Below, in pieces: positions 46,209-55,611 of a stretch of 56,995 nt of DNA. The notes beneath the pieces are model-generated. The model worked only from the letters and a program-made list of their open reading frames with translations. It ran no database searches and had not been told where the DNA came from. Location of the stretch: positions 1-56,995 of the forward strand of contig NZ_JAELUP010000065.1 in NCBI RefSeq assembly GCF_016424485.1, given 5' to 3'. Source of the stretch: Paenibacillus roseus (lineage in GTDB: Bacteria; Bacillota; Bacilli; Paenibacillales; Paenibacillaceae). The position numbers and the translations under genes were made by a program. Position 1 is the stretch's first letter. Each line of letters opens with the position of its first letter.

Positions 46209-47228
46209 TTACACTTGGGCTCGTACAGATTCCACTGACACCGAATCGTCAGCAGCCTGCTCCTGTATAGATACAGCTTCCGTGAAGGCGCCAATCTTGC
46301 GGAACTTTTGATAGCGGTCTTCGACCAACTGTTCCGAAGTCATAACCGACAGCTCTGACAAATGCCGCTGAACGGCCTCGCGAAGCACCTCGGCCAGTTG
46401 GGCCAAGTCGCGATGCGCCCCGCCTTCCGGCTCGGGGACAATTTCCTCGATAATCTCAAAACCAAGCAGATCTTTGGCTGTTATTTTCATAGTTTCGGCT
46501 GCCTGATCTGCTTTGGAAGCATCCTTCCACAAGATCGAGGCTGCGCCATTTGGCGAAATCGCCGAGTAAATGGCATTCTCCAGCATCAGGACCCGGTTTC
46601 CCACTCCCAACGCCAGCGCTCCGCCACTGCCGCCCTCGCCAATGACGATGCAGATGATCGGCACGCCAAAGGTCGCCATTTCGCGCAAATTGCGAGCAAT
46701 AGCTTCGGATTGGCCGCGCTCTTCGGCTGCATTTCCAGGATAAGCTCCTTTTGTATCAATAAGGGTTACAATCGGACGCTTGAACTTGTTCGCCTGCTGC
46801 ATCAAACGCAGCGCCTTGCGGAAGCCTTCGGGATGAGGATGGCCGAAAAAGCGAGCAATATTGTCCTTGGTGTCTTTCCCCCGCTGATGGCCGATAACCG
46901 TCACCGGAATGTCTCCAAGCTTGGCCAGCCCGCCCACAATTGCCAGATCATCCGCGTACAAACGGTCTCCATGCAGTTCAATAAAATCGGTGAACACAGC
47001 ATGAATAATATCCAGCGAGGTCGGACGCTGATGATGGCGAGCCAAATGCATCTTTTGGGCAGCCGTCAGTTCGCTGTACAGCTCCTGCTTGAGCTGCTGG
47101 TACCGCAATTCGAGACGGGAAATCTCATCGGTGAAATCAATCCCTTTCTCCTGTCCGAATCTTTTCAGCTCATCGATCTTCATCCGAAGCTCCAAAAGCG
47201 GCTTCTCAAATGGAAGCTCACCGGCCAT
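46209..47228 (-). CDS. accA: Acetyl-CoA carboxylase carboxyltransferase subunit alpha
   Basis: A 339-residue subunit that, with AccD, moves carboxyl from biotin to acetyl-CoA, the first committed step of fatty acid synthesis. The start is ATG 47228 ([13 protein letters not shown]), nine bases after GGGAGG; the ATG nine bases earlier touches that site. Segments are [80 protein letters not shown] and [16 protein letters not shown]. It overlaps accD by eleven bases, so the subunits are translationally coupled. The last 25 residues are acidic and variable. pfkA is not found downstream. Confidence 0.97.
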   Translation of the reverse strand: MAGELPFEKPLLELRMKIDELKRFGQEKGIDFTDEISRLELRYQQLKQELYSELTAAQKMHLARHHQRPTSLDIIHAVFTDFIELHGDRLYADDLAIVGGLAKLGDIPVTVIGHQRGKDTKDNIARFFGHPHPEGFRKALRLMQQANKFKRPIVTLIDTKGAYPGNAAEERGQSEAIARNLREMATFGVPIICIVIGEGGSGGALALGVGNRVLMLENAIYSAISPNGAASILWKDASKADQAAETMKITAKDLLGFEIIEEIVPEPEGGAHRDLAQLAEVLREAVQRHLSELSVMTSEQLVEDRYQKFRKIGAFTEAVSIQEQAADDSVSVESVRAQV

Positions 47229-48090
47229 AAGCAACATCCTCCCTTACGGTATGCATATCCAGCAGCTTGGTCAGCAGCCCTTTTAAATCTTTCCGATGAA
47301 CCACCTTGTCCAATTGCCCATGCTGCAAGTTGAATTCGGCTGTCTGGAAATTGTCCGGCAGCTTCTGACGGATGGTCTGCTCGATGACAATCCGTCCCGC
47401 AAAGCCGACAAACGCGCCTGGCTCGGCCAAATTGTAATCGCCAAGCATGGCAAAGCTTGCGGTTACCCCCCCGAATGTAGGGTCCGTCAGCACAGAGATA
47501 TACAGCCCGCCCTCGCTCTGAAACTTGGCGAGAGCTGCGCTTGTCTTGGCCATCTGCATCAGGCTTAGAATACTCTCCTGCATCCGCGCTCCGCCTGAGG
47601 TGGAGAAAATAAGAAGCGGGACGCGCTTTTCCAGTGCCTGTTCAATCGCACGCGTAATTTTTTCCCCGACAACCGATCCCATGCTGCCCGAGAAAAAATC
47701 AAAGCTCATCACTGCAACCACAACAGGGAATGAGCCGATTGCGCCTTCTCCGGTTACAACCGCTTCACGCAGTCCCGAGCTTTTCTTCTGTGCCACCAGC
47801 TTGGATGCATAGCCGGGGAACTCTAGCGGGTCCACCGATTCCAGTCCTTCATCGAACTCCTGGAACGAACCTTCGTCGATAATCATCTGAATTCGCTCCC
47901 ATGCATTCAAACGGAAATGGTGGCCGCAAGAAGAGCAAACCTTCAAATTCTTTTCCAGTTCCTTGCCATATTGAATCGTTCCGCACTTGGAACACTTATT
48001 CATCAGTCCTTCCGGAATGTCCCGCTTGGGACGGTCCGTTACCGAAGGAACGGTCGCATACTTCTTTTTCTGAAATAAGTCCTTAAACAT
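47218..48090 (-). CDS. accD: Acetyl-CoA carboxylase carboxyltransferase subunit beta
   Basis: A 290-residue carboxyltransferase subunit. The start is ATG 48090 ([16 protein letters not shown]), as in B. subtilis AccD, eight bases after AAGAGG; a GTG nine bases upstream overlaps that site. A four-Cys zinc ribbon (Cys33, 36, 52, 55; CSKCGTIQ and CSSCGHHF) is followed by the crotonase-fold domain with [20 protein letters not shown] and [19 protein letters not shown]. It leads the accD-accA pair. A long inverted repeat lies in its leader. Confidence 0.97.
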   Translation of the reverse strand: MFKDLFQKKKYATVPSVTDRPKRDIPEGLMNKCSKCGTIQYGKELEKNLKVCSSCGHHFRLNAWERIQMIIDEGSFQEFDEGLESVDPLEFPGYASKLVAQKKSSGLREAVVTGEGAIGSFPVVVAVMSFDFFSGSMGSVVGEKITRAIEQALEKRVPLLIFSTSGGARMQESILSLMQMAKTSAALAKFQSEGGLYISVLTDPTFGGVTASFAMLGDYNLAEPGAFVGFAGRIVIEQTIRQKLPDNFQTAEFNLQHGQLDKVVHRKDLKGLLTKLLDMHTVREDVAYGR

Positions 48091-48120
48091 ATGTGACACC
48101 TCTTAGGGGGCGCAATAGTA

Positions 48121-48205
48121 TTGCAGCGGTTGTCTGGCCAAGGCTCCACCCGCTATTCGCTTAAGGGGAGATATTCCGTACAAGCCGAACGCCTAGCCGC
48201 TGCAA
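48121..48205 (-). promoter_or_regulatory. Long-range inverted repeat in the accD leader
   Basis: TTGCAGCGG (48121-48129) and CCGCTGCAA (48197-48205) are perfectly complementary across 67 bases, enclosing smaller pairings. No T run, so not a terminator. It may fold the leader between the 62-residue gene and accD. No FapR box is seen. Confidence 0.35.
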
Positions 48206-48221
48206 CCGAACAGGGGGACAC

Positions 48222-48410
48222 TCATGAATGGAGAATGGAATTCAGCACTTCCTGTACTTCATCCAGCTCTCCGGAAGGAACCAGTATCTCGTATTGTTGT
48301 TTGGAGAGATTGATCGGGCGCAGTTGGACTAAAAAGCCCTCTTCCGTCAAACGTGATTTAATCGTCTCCGCAATCTTGGTTGTTGGCGCGATATAGATAA
48401 CCGTCCACAT
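48222..48410 (-). CDS. Conserved small protein upstream of accD, 62 residues
   Basis: A 62-residue soluble protein reading MWTVIYIAPTTKIAETI then LTEEGFLVQLRPINLSKQQYEILVPSGELDEVQEVL. The beta-alpha-beta pattern (strand, helix, strand, strand, helix) resembles small DUF2007/ACT-like folds. Similar proteins precede accD in related Firmicutes, from memory; the function is unknown. ATG follows GGGGG. It lies between the second PgpA-like gene and accD on the same strand and is probably cotranscribed with one of them. Confidence 0.8.
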   Translation of the reverse strand: MWTVIYIAPTTKIAETIKSRLTEEGFLVQLRPINLSKQQYEILVPSGELDEVQEVLNSILHS

Positions 48411-48521
48411 GAATGAACCCCCTAAATCGTCTGGATCAGGCCGTATAATGGAATAATGATATCATAACTCATCTTTTCACCGCAACAAATGGGTTTTTCT
48501 GCTGCAAGCCTTCAGAGTCGA

Positions 48522-49007
48522 TTAGGGCTGATCATAATGCCGCGCTTTCGGGTCCTTGTGGGCGATCCGGGCTGAGGCAGCAGCGGCCAAGCCTGCTACT
48601 AAATCATCCAAAAATACGTGAATGTGCTTGCCTTTCTCGTTCAGTTTCTTAATGATCCCGGGCTTGACTTTATCTAAATATCCGAAGCTTGTCAACCCAA
48701 TCATGCCGTAAACATTTGTAATGCCAAGCGCCATCGTTTCATCTACACCATAAAGGGATTCATCGGCCTGCATGATCCCTTGCAGCGGCTGGGGAAGCTT
48801 CCCTTGCTCGGCCAACTCATCGAGCGCAATGCCTGTATACAATACGTACTGCACTTCCCTCTTGGCAAGAACCGCCCATACACTTTCCAGACAATCCTCT
48901 ATCGTCAAATCGGCGTTATATGGATGCTGAAGCATATGCACAATTTCCGCTACAGACTCTATGGTGACCCCACGGCGGTTCAACAGGTTCTCCAGGCTCT
49001 GTGGCAA
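48522..49007 (-). CDS. Phosphatidylglycerophosphatase A-like protein (YutG/PgpA family), copy 2
   Basis: A 161-residue paralogue of the gene at 2626-3165. The two align almost end to end: RRGVTIESVAEIVHMLQ, LAKREVQYVLYTGIALDELA, DETMALGITNVYGMIGLTSF and YLDKVKPGIIKKLNEKGK are each matched in copy 1. It may act in phosphatidylglycerol synthesis, but two copies suggest divergent roles. It lies downstream of dnaE on the same strand. ATG follows GGGAGGGA. Confidence 0.8.
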   Translation of the reverse strand: MPQSLENLLNRRGVTIESVAEIVHMLQHPYNADLTIEDCLESVWAVLAKREVQYVLYTGIALDELAEQGKLPQPLQGIMQADESLYGVDETMALGITNVYGMIGLTSFGYLDKVKPGIIKKLNEKGKHIHVFLDDLVAGLAAAASARIAHKDPKARHYDQP

Positions 49008-49112
49008 TGCTTATCCCTCCCGCTAGCTTGTATGTCCTAAGCTTATGCGGGATAGGAACCTAATGTGACTAAAAGTTTCAAGGATAACAGCACATACTGC
49101 CTGTCAGGCCAT

Positions 49113-52100
49113 TTATCTGATAACCGCAGAGCGGCTTCCCAGCAACTTCCCGATGTTCTCGAGCAACTCCGGTGAGGGCTTCACGCTATACTTGTCGCTA
49201 AGCGCCAGCGTCCGCTGATCACGCTCATAGAACAGCACCGTCTCCAACTCGCCGGGGTGGGCGGCAATGAGCGATTTGAGCTGCTCCAGCCGTCCTTGCT
49301 CTTCTTTGTCGGCAGCGATCTTGACATAAAGCCGTTGCTTGCGCGGCGCGGCGCGGCGCGATGCAGCGACATTCCGCTTGTCGGACTTATCCGATGCGGA
49401 TACCGGAACCACCGGCAACCCGGAAGCGGATGCTCTCGCTCCAGCAGCCCCGGCAGCAGGCCGATCCCCTCTACTGCTCGCCGATCCCCTGTAGGACTGC
49501 GCTTGCTGAAGCATTCTGGCTGCCTGCTGGGGCAAATTGCTCGATTCCATCGGAACGGCAGCCTCTACAATAAGCTTGAGGTCCTCCTCCTCCCGCTGTA
49601 CGGTGGCCTGCACCAGCAGCAGCGCTCCCTTGGCAAACTCATGCTGGCTCCGCTTCCACAGCGACGGAAAAGCTACGGCCTCCACACGCTCCAGATGATC
49701 CTCCAGCTCCAGGAAGCCCATCGCCTGGCCCTTCTTTGTCGTGAACGGCTTGACCGAAACTACCATCACCCCGAGAACTACGCTGGCGCCATCCTCGCTG
49801 TCGTACAGATCAAGCATACGCGGCAGACCGAGCCCGTCCAGCTGCTGGTCATAGCCATTCAGCGGATGCCCGGAGAGAAACAGCCCCAGCAGCTCACGCT
49901 CCAGTTCCAACTTCTGAATCGGGCTGAATTCGGCTACCTCCGGCATCTCGACATCCCAATTCTGGACTTCCTTGAAATCGAACAGCTCGATTTGCAGTTC
50001 CTCGCGCTCTTTGCGCCATTTCAACGCCGCCTCTACCGTCTCGTCCAACGCCGCAAGCTGCTGAGCACGATGCCCAGGCAGCGATTCCGCCGCGCCTGCC
50101 TGAACAAGGGATTCAAGCACCCGTTTGTTTACCACCCTCAGATCCACCCGCCGGCACAGATCAAGAAGGCTCACGAACGGCTTATCCAGCCGTTCTTTCA
50201 TGATCGCCTCAATCGCGGTTGTTCCAACATTTTTCACGGAAGCCAGGCCAAAGCGTACCGTGCCCGCCGATGGGGTAAAGCTCACTCCGCTCTCCATAAT
50301 GTCCGGCGGCAGAACAGGAATGCCCATCCGTCGACATTCATCGACATATTGCGCTGTTTTCCGATGGTTGCCGGTGACAGATACAAGCATAGAAGCCATA
50401 AACGGGACAGGATAATTAGCCTTGAGCCAGGCGGTCTGGAAGGCCAAAACCCCATAAGCGGCGGCATGGGCCCGCGGAAAACCATAATCTGCGAAGCGTA
50501 CAATCATATCGTACACGCGGTCTGCCTCTTGTCGGGCATACCCTTGACGCAGACTGCCTTCAACGAAATGCTCCCGCTGCTCGTCGAGCACCTCCCGCTT
50601 TTTCTTGGAGACAGCGCGCCGCAGCAGGTCTGCTTCGCCAAGCGAGAAGCCCGCCATAACAGCAGCAATCTGCATAATTTGCTCCTGATAGACGATAATG
50701 CCGTACGTATCGGCCAGTATCGGCCTCAACGCTTCATGCGGATATTCCACCTGAATTTGCCCGTGCTTGCCCTGAATATATTTAGGAATAAATTCCATCG
50801 GACCCGGACGATACAAGGCCAGGACGGAAACAATGTCCTCAAAGCCGGAAGGCTTCATATCCTTCAATACCCGTCGCACTCCCGAAGACTCGAGCTGGAA
50901 GATACCTGTTGTTTCTCCTTTTCCCAGCAGTTCATAAGTAGCCGGGTCCTCATAGGAAATTGTCTTGAAATCGATCTCCTTGCCATACAACTCCTTGATC
51001 CAGCGAATGGCCCGTTCCAGAATCGACAGCGTACGCAGACCGAGAAAGTCCATCTTGAGCAGTCCGACCGCTTCCAGGTTCTCCATTGAATATTGAGTAA
51101 GCGCCGTCTTCTCCGTCCCACTCTGCAGCGGCACATAGTCGGTCAGCGGCTCCCTGGAGATGACAACACCCGCAGCATGTGTCGAAGCATGGCGCGGCAA
51201 TCCTTCGACCTTAATCGCCATATTCAGCAATTCCGCCGTCTGCGGCTGCCGGCTCGCCTCCTGCAGCGCGTCAACCCCCTGCAGCGCTGCTCCGAGTGTA
51301 ATCCCGAGCTGATGCGGGATCAGCTTGGCGACACGATCAACCTGCGCATAAGGCACATTCAGCGCCCTTCCCACATCGCGCACCGCCGCTTTGGCCGCCA
51401 TCGTACCGAACGTGATGATCTGGGCCACATGTTCAGCCCCATACTTTTCCGACACATAAGCGATAACCTCGTCGCGGCGCTCGTCATTAAAATCAATATC
51501 GATATCCGGCATGGAGATTCGTTGCGGATTAAGAAACCGCTCGAAAAGCAGCTTGTGACGGAGCGGGTCGACATCGGTAATTCGCAGTACATAAGCAACC
51601 AAGCTTCCCGCCGACGAACCGCGCCCCGGTCCGGTGCGGATACCCTGTTCATGGGCAAAACGGATAAAGTCCCAGACGATCAGGAAATAATCGGAGAAGC
51701 CCATGCTGGCAATGACCGACAACTCATAATCGAGTCTTGCCCTCGCGGCTTCCCCAGCGCCCTCTTCCTCCTGCGGCGTTCCGAATTCGGGATAGCGTTC
51801 CTGCAAGCCATGTGCGCACAATTCCCGCAAGTATGCCTGGGCATCAAGGCCTTCCGGCAGCGGACTGAACGTCGGCAAAACCGGTCTGCCAAGCTCCAGC
51901 TCCAATTGGCACTGTCCGGCTATCCGCACAGTATTCTCGATGGCGCGCGGCACATGGCGGAACAGATCCGCCATCTCAGTCTGACTCTTGAAATAGAGCT
52001 GGTCAGTCACCATCTTCATCCGGTTCGTGTCATCCACGGTCTTGCCTGTCCCTATGCAAATCAGGAGATCCTGCAAAGCAGCTTCCTCACGACGCATGTA

Positions 52101-52730
52101 ATGCACATCATTGGTCGCTGCCAGCTCAATTCCCGTCTCTTCCGCAAGCTTCAACATGCCTTGAATAACCTTCTTCTGTTCGAGCAGCCCGTGATCCTGA
52201 AGCTCCAGGTAGAAGTTTCCCCCCACCGCTTGCCTGTAACGCAGCGCGGCGGCCTTCGCCTCTTCATAACGGTCATGAAGCAGATGCTGCGACACCTCTC
52301 CGCCGAGGCAAGCGCTCAACACAATCAGACCCTCGGCATGAGCGGACAAAGCCTCAATATCTATGCGCGGCTTGTAATGAAAGCCTTCCAGATGGCCGAT
52401 GGAACACAGCCGCATCAAATTTTGATAGCCGGTGTAATTGCTGGCCAGCACGATCAAGTGATAGATAGGCTGGTCCTTGCGGGACCCTTTATCATGGCGG
52501 GAGCCTGCCGTAAAATACATCTCGCAGCCGATAATCGGCTTAATGCCGCGTTCTTTACATGCACGATAAAACGGAATGGCGCCATACATGACCCCGTGGT
52601 CCGTCAGCGCCAGCGCTTCCATTCCCAGTTCCGCCGCCTTGTCCACCAGTTCCCTGATGCGGGCGGCGCCATCGAGCAAACTGTATTCGCTATGCACATG
52701 CAGGTGAACAAATGCATCTCCACTGTTCAT
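49113..52730 (-). CDS. dnaE: DNA polymerase III subunit alpha (DnaE type)
   Basis: A 1205-residue replicative polymerase, in low-GC Firmicutes the one that extends lagging-strand primers beside PolC. The PHP domain starts VHLHVHSEYSLLDGAARIRE; the polymerase core has GPGRGSSAGSLVAYVLRITD and the catalytic Asp residues in MPDIDIDFNDERRDEVIAYV; HASTHAAGVVIS and RPGPMEFIPKYIQGKHG follow; a helix-hairpin-helix and an OB-fold (VVLGVMVVSVKPFTTKKGQA) come later. It is about 90 residues longer than the B. subtilis protein, owing largely to a low-complexity Ala/Arg/Ser/Gly linker near 1085-1140 and a C-terminal domain of about 65 residues. It reads away from ytrH. Confidence 0.96.
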   Translation of the reverse strand: MNSGDAFVHLHVHSEYSLLDGAARIRELVDKAAELGMEALALTDHGVMYGAIPFYRACKERGIKPIIGCEMYFTAGSRHDKGSRKDQPIYHLIVLASNYTGYQNLMRLCSIGHLEGFHYKPRIDIEALSAHAEGLIVLSACLGGEVSQHLLHDRYEEAKAAALRYRQAVGGNFYLELQDHGLLEQKKVIQGMLKLAEETGIELAATNDVHYMRREEAALQDLLICIGTGKTVDDTNRMKMVTDQLYFKSQTEMADLFRHVPRAIENTVRIAGQCQLELELGRPVLPTFSPLPEGLDAQAYLRELCAHGLQERYPEFGTPQEEEGAGEAARARLDYELSVIASMGFSDYFLIVWDFIRFAHEQGIRTGPGRGSSAGSLVAYVLRITDVDPLRHKLLFERFLNPQRISMPDIDIDFNDERRDEVIAYVSEKYGAEHVAQIITFGTMAAKAAVRDVGRALNVPYAQVDRVAKLIPHQLGITLGAALQGVDALQEASRQPQTAELLNMAIKVEGLPRHASTHAAGVVISREPLTDYVPLQSGTEKTALTQYSMENLEAVGLLKMDFLGLRTLSILERAIRWIKELYGKEIDFKTISYEDPATYELLGKGETTGIFQLESSGVRRVLKDMKPSGFEDIVSVLALYRPGPMEFIPKYIQGKHGQIQVEYPHEALRPILADTYGIIVYQEQIMQIAAVMAGFSLGEADLLRRAVSKKKREVLDEQREHFVEGSLRQGYARQEADRVYDMIVRFADYGFPRAHAAAYGVLAFQTAWLKANYPVPFMASMLVSVTGNHRKTAQYVDECRRMGIPVLPPDIMESGVSFTPSAGTVRFGLASVKNVGTTAIEAIMKERLDKPFVSLLDLCRRVDLRVVNKRVLESLVQAGAAESLPGHRAQQLAALDETVEAALKWRKEREELQIELFDFKEVQNWDVEMPEVAEFSPIQKLELERELLGLFLSGHPLNGYDQQLDGLGLPRMLDLYDSEDGASVVLGVMVVSVKPFTTKKGQAMGFLELEDHLERVEAVAFPSLWKRSQHEFAKGALLLVQATVQREEEDLKLIVEAAVPMESSNLPQQAARMLQQAQSYRGSASSRGDRPAAGAAGARASASGLPVVPVSASDKSDKRNVAASRRAAPRKQRLYVKIAADKEEQGRLEQLKSLIAAHPGELETVLFYERDQRTLALSDKYSVKPSPELLENIGKLLGSRSAVIR

Positions 52731-52753
52731 TTGACGTCCGATCCTTCCGGTTT

Positions 52754-52779
52754 ATATTTATTCTATTTTATCATAATGT
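52754..52779 (+). promoter_or_regulatory. Possible sigma-E promoter of ytrH-ytrI
   Basis: ATATT at 52754-52758, 13-base gap, CATAATGT at 52772-52779. Close to the sigma-E pattern (ATATT, N14-15, CATACAAT) but the spacer is one base short. ytrH and ytrI are known sigma-E genes in B. subtilis. Confidence 0.4.
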
Positions 52780-52862
52780 GCATGCAGACGCCCATAAAAT
52801 GAAACAAGCCCTCTGGGCAGACCAATGGCTGATAGTAAACCTATAAGGGACGGTGACATGCC

Positions 52863-53195
52863 TTGAATATGAATGTGTTTTTATCGAAAACAGCTGTTGA
52901 TTTCTTTATTGCTTTCGGAGTCGTCATTGGCGGAGCGCTGCTTGCAGGAGTCGGCTCGGTGCTTGTGCTGCAAGCTCCGGGCACCGTTATGCTGGAGACT
53001 GCGGCCAAGCTCAAAATTTGGGCAATTGTAGCAGCGGTAGGGGGCACGATTGATCCGATGCGGGTTATTGAATCCAATATGCTTGAGGGGCATCTGTCTC
53101 CTGTTGTGCAACAGGTGAGCATCATTATAACAGCGTTCCTGGGCGCGCATATGGGGACGGAGCTGATCAAAATGATTTGCGGGGAGGTATTGTAG
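52863..53195 (+). CDS. ytrH: Sporulation membrane protein YtrH
   Basis: A 110-residue membrane protein with three hydrophobic segments: FFIAFGVVIGGALLAGVGSV, KLKIWAIVAAVGGTIDPMRV and IIITAFLGAHMGTELIKMI. This matches the YtrH sporulation family, whose B. subtilis member is made in the mother cell and needed for efficient sporulation. The start is TTG 52863, seven bases after GGTG; ATG 52869 is an alternative that loses two residues. Four bases separate it from ytrI. The pair lies divergent from dnaE. Confidence 0.9.
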   Translation: MNMNVFLSKTAVDFFIAFGVVIGGALLAGVGSVLVLQAPGTVMLETAAKLKIWAIVAAVGGTIDPMRVIESNMLEGHLSPVVQQVSIIITAFLGAHMGTELIKMICGEVL

Positions 53196-53198
53196 CCC

Positions 53199-53711
53199 AT
53201 GCGCGTACCGCCCTTCGAAAGGTATCGCGGATTTACGCGTGCAGCCGGGTGCTTCCTCCTCGGCGCCGTAGCAGGCGCTGCAGTCCTCCTCAGCATCAGC
53301 CACGACCATCTAAATGCGCTGCACCTCACAATCGACAAGCTGAATACGGTCATTGAGGAGAAAAACCATGATATCACTCAGCTTACTGAATATAAAAATG
53401 AACACAACAATGTCATCAAAACCGTCCATGTCTATGTCGAAAACAATCGGTTGAAAAATTCCTCCTCCAGTCTTGATTTGCGCACCGAACTGGAGCTGAA
53501 AAAAGCGGTAAAAAAGGATTTTGATATTTTTCTCGGACGAAAGGTCTATGAAATCGGGGACGATTCACGGCTTGCCCGGACATTGCTTGACAATAAGGTG
53601 TACACACTTGGCATCGACAGCAAAAAATATCAGATTCAGGTCAAAACGATGCTCATTGTCGATACCTCCCTCACCGTCTGGGTAACGGCAAAGATGCAGC
53701 CAGTGCTATAA
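53199..53711 (+). CDS. ytrI: Sporulation protein YtrI
   Basis: A 170-residue protein with one N-terminal membrane helix (GCFLLGAVAGAAVLLSI), then a coiled-coil-like stretch (LHLTIDKLNTVIEEKNHDIT) and a C-terminal alpha/beta domain with AVKKDFDIFLGRKVYEI. This is the YtrI family, cotranscribed with ytrH in B. subtilis and required for normal spore formation. ATG at 53199 follows GGGGAGG at the end of ytrH. The C-terminal domain probably faces outside the mother-cell membrane, by topology inference. Confidence 0.88.
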   Translation: MRVPPFERYRGFTRAAGCFLLGAVAGAAVLLSISHDHLNALHLTIDKLNTVIEEKNHDITQLTEYKNEHNNVIKTVHVYVENNRLKNSSSSLDLRTELELKKAVKKDFDIFLGRKVYEIGDDSRLARTLLDNKVYTLGIDSKKYQIQVKTMLIVDTSLTVWVTAKMQPVL

Positions 53712-53809
53712 AATGATACAATGGTACAGGCGCCCGTATCAGCCTGGCTGTGCCGGCATTCATTAGTCGTCAGTGTAACCCCTATCACAAAGGAGCGTGT
53801 CGAATCGTT

Positions 53810-54103
53810 ATGGCCGTTGTACAATGGCTGCTTGTTGCAGGAGTATTGATTGCCTTATGCTTTACCACTTATTACAGCTATAAGGCGCGCCGTTCGCATG
53901 AAGTTCGCGACCGCGGATTATATACAGCCCGGATGAACATCAGCATGGGATTGATGCTCGTACTGCTGTCGCTCGTTCAGATGGTCATGTTCAGCGGGTC
54001 TACCGTTAGAATGATTGTCGGCGCTGTATTTCTGGTGCTCGGACTGTTCAACCTGTTTGCAGGCATCCGCAACCGCACCCTTTACTTGACCATGAAGCAA
54101 TAA
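53810..54103 (+). CDS. ytpI: YtpI family membrane protein
   Basis: A 97-residue protein with three helices: VVQWLLVAGVLIALCFTTYY, MGLMLVLLSLVQMVMF and VRMIVGAVFLVLGLFNLFAG. The order ytrH-ytrI-ytpI-ytoI agrees with B. subtilis. The ATG 53810 start is preceded by AAAGGAG at an unusually long 14 bases; the frame is open upstream but has no better start. The function is unknown. Between ytrI and ytpI B. subtilis has nrnA (ytqI), absent here. A terminator follows at 54104. Confidence 0.8.
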   Translation: MAVVQWLLVAGVLIALCFTTYYSYKARRSHEVRDRGLYTARMNISMGLMLVLLSLVQMVMFSGSTVRMIVGAVFLVLGLFNLFAGIRNRTLYLTMKQ

Positions 54104-54131
54104 GCCGGGATATCCATCCTCGGCTTTTTTT
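54104..54131 (+). terminator. Terminator after ytpI
   Basis: GCCG-GGAT (54104-54111) pairs with ATCC-T-CGGC (54116-54124), then seven T at 54125-54131, directly before the stop codon of the convergent ytoI. Confidence 0.85.
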
Positions 54132-54134
54132 CAT

Positions 54135-55481
54135 CTATGGGTCAATCATTTGTGCGCTCAGCATCGCCTTGGCGGCCAGCCCGTGATCATCGACAATTTC
54201 GATCTCCAGCTTCGCTGATTTGCGGTTCATTTCCAGCAGACGCGGCACGATCGAAATTTCATGATCAATCTGGGTGGGGCGGACAAAGTAAGTGGTCACG
54301 CTCTCCAGAACGTGGTCACGCTTGCCGATCTCCCAGATGAGCAGCCGCCCGGCTTGCATCAGCAGTGCCATCAGCACGCCCTCCGATACAGTCCCCAGCG
54401 GGCCGGACATCTGCGGCGTCATCCTCCCTCTGTACAACCAGCCCTCCCCCGTGCGTTCACCGGTAATCTTCGAAAATCCGCTCCACATCAAATCGTCAAA
54501 GGTTTCACCCGACTGCGGCTGCTTACCGGCAAACGGCATAGCTGCAAGCACCTCCTGCCGGGTGACAACCGCGATCAGCTTCCGCTGGCGGTCTACAATC
54601 GGCAGCAGGTCAATACCCTCGGAGGCCATGGTATGGGCTGCTGAAGTAATAGGCGTATTCGCGCGGACCGTAATCGGATTGCGGGTCATCAGCTTATCCA
54701 CTGTATGAGACAGCGGATTCCCTGCCGCGTCCCGGGATGTGATAATCCCCACAATCCGTCCTTTCTCGTCAACAACCGGGAAGCGGGCGCGGCCGGTCTC
54801 CCGTTGCAACCATTCAAATGTTTCCAGTGTATCGCCCGGATAAAGCGTCTCCAGTGTCTGCCCGAAAGTCACAATATCCTCAATCCGCATAATTTTCTGC
54901 TGGATGAGACGGTCATAGATCGCCCGGTTAATAATGGATGCGACAGTGAACGTATCGTGCTTGCAGGATATGATCGGCAGTTCGCGCTCATCTGATAGCC
55001 TCTTGACCTCGTCACTGGTATCGAAGCCTCCCGTAATAAGCACTCCCGCTCCCTCTTCCAGCGCATAAAGGTGCGCATCTTCACGATTCCCGACAATAAG
55101 CAAGCTGTCCGCATCAATATAGGACAGCATTGCTTCAAGCTTCATCGCCCCAATGACGAATTTTTGCAAGGTTTTATCAAGCCCGGCGGCCCCGCCCAGC
55201 ACCTGCCCGTCCAGTATCGTGACAATCTCGGAGAAGGTCAGACGGTCATGATCGCCGCGCTGCTTCTTCTCGATGCGTACGGTACCGATTCTCTCTCTTG
55301 TACTGACGATGCCGATCTTCTCAGCTTCCTTCAACGCCCGGTATGCCGTTCCCTCGCTGACCTGCAGCGCCTTGGCGATGGATCGCACCGATATCTTCTC
55401 GCCAATCTTGAGTTGCTGGATATATTGCAGGATAAACTCATGCTTGGTTAATGCTTCCTCACCGAAATCTATCGTCCCCAT
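54135..55481 (-). CDS. ytoI: CBS-domain transcriptional regulator YtoI
   Basis: A 448-residue multi-domain protein. A GntR-like winged helix (about 10-70) reads SVRSIAKALQVSEGTAYRALK; a DRTGG domain (about 80-190) shows GVLITGGFDTSDEVKRL; two CBS domains (about 195-315) contain RFPVVDEKGRIVGIITSRDA and DLLPIVDRQRKLIAVVTRQE; a C-terminal hotdog domain (about 330-448) resembles thioesterases. This is the YtoI architecture. CBS domains usually bind adenosine nucleotides, so it may link nucleotide state to gene expression; targets are unknown. ATG follows AAGGGGG. Convergent with ytpI. Confidence 0.92.
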   Translation of the reverse strand: MGTIDFGEEALTKHEFILQYIQQLKIGEKISVRSIAKALQVSEGTAYRALKEAEKIGIVSTRERIGTVRIEKKQRGDHDRLTFSEIVTILDGQVLGGAAGLDKTLQKFVIGAMKLEAMLSYIDADSLLIVGNREDAHLYALEEGAGVLITGGFDTSDEVKRLSDERELPIISCKHDTFTVASIINRAIYDRLIQQKIMRIEDIVTFGQTLETLYPGDTLETFEWLQRETGRARFPVVDEKGRIVGIITSRDAAGNPLSHTVDKLMTRNPITVRANTPITSAAHTMASEGIDLLPIVDRQRKLIAVVTRQEVLAAMPFAGKQPQSGETFDDLMWSGFSKITGERTGEGWLYRGRMTPQMSGPLGTVSEGVLMALLMQAGRLLIWEIGKRDHVLESVTTYFVRPTQIDHEISIVPRLLEMNRKSAKLEIEIVDDHGLAAKAMLSAQMIDP

Positions 55482-55611
55482 CGGTTAATCCCCCTTGCCG
55501 ATATAAAAAACATTTTCATTTTAGACCAAAAGCAAGTAAAGTAATAAAGACAAATACATTATTCTTTTTTGACCCAGACGACCTGCACGGCCGCCTGAAG
55601 GAGAAACACGC

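Noticed and set aside
49257..52802. Very long plus-strand frames opposite dnaE
   Set aside because: Shadows of a strongly supported DNA polymerase gene; Arg/Gln/His-rich composition with no domain.
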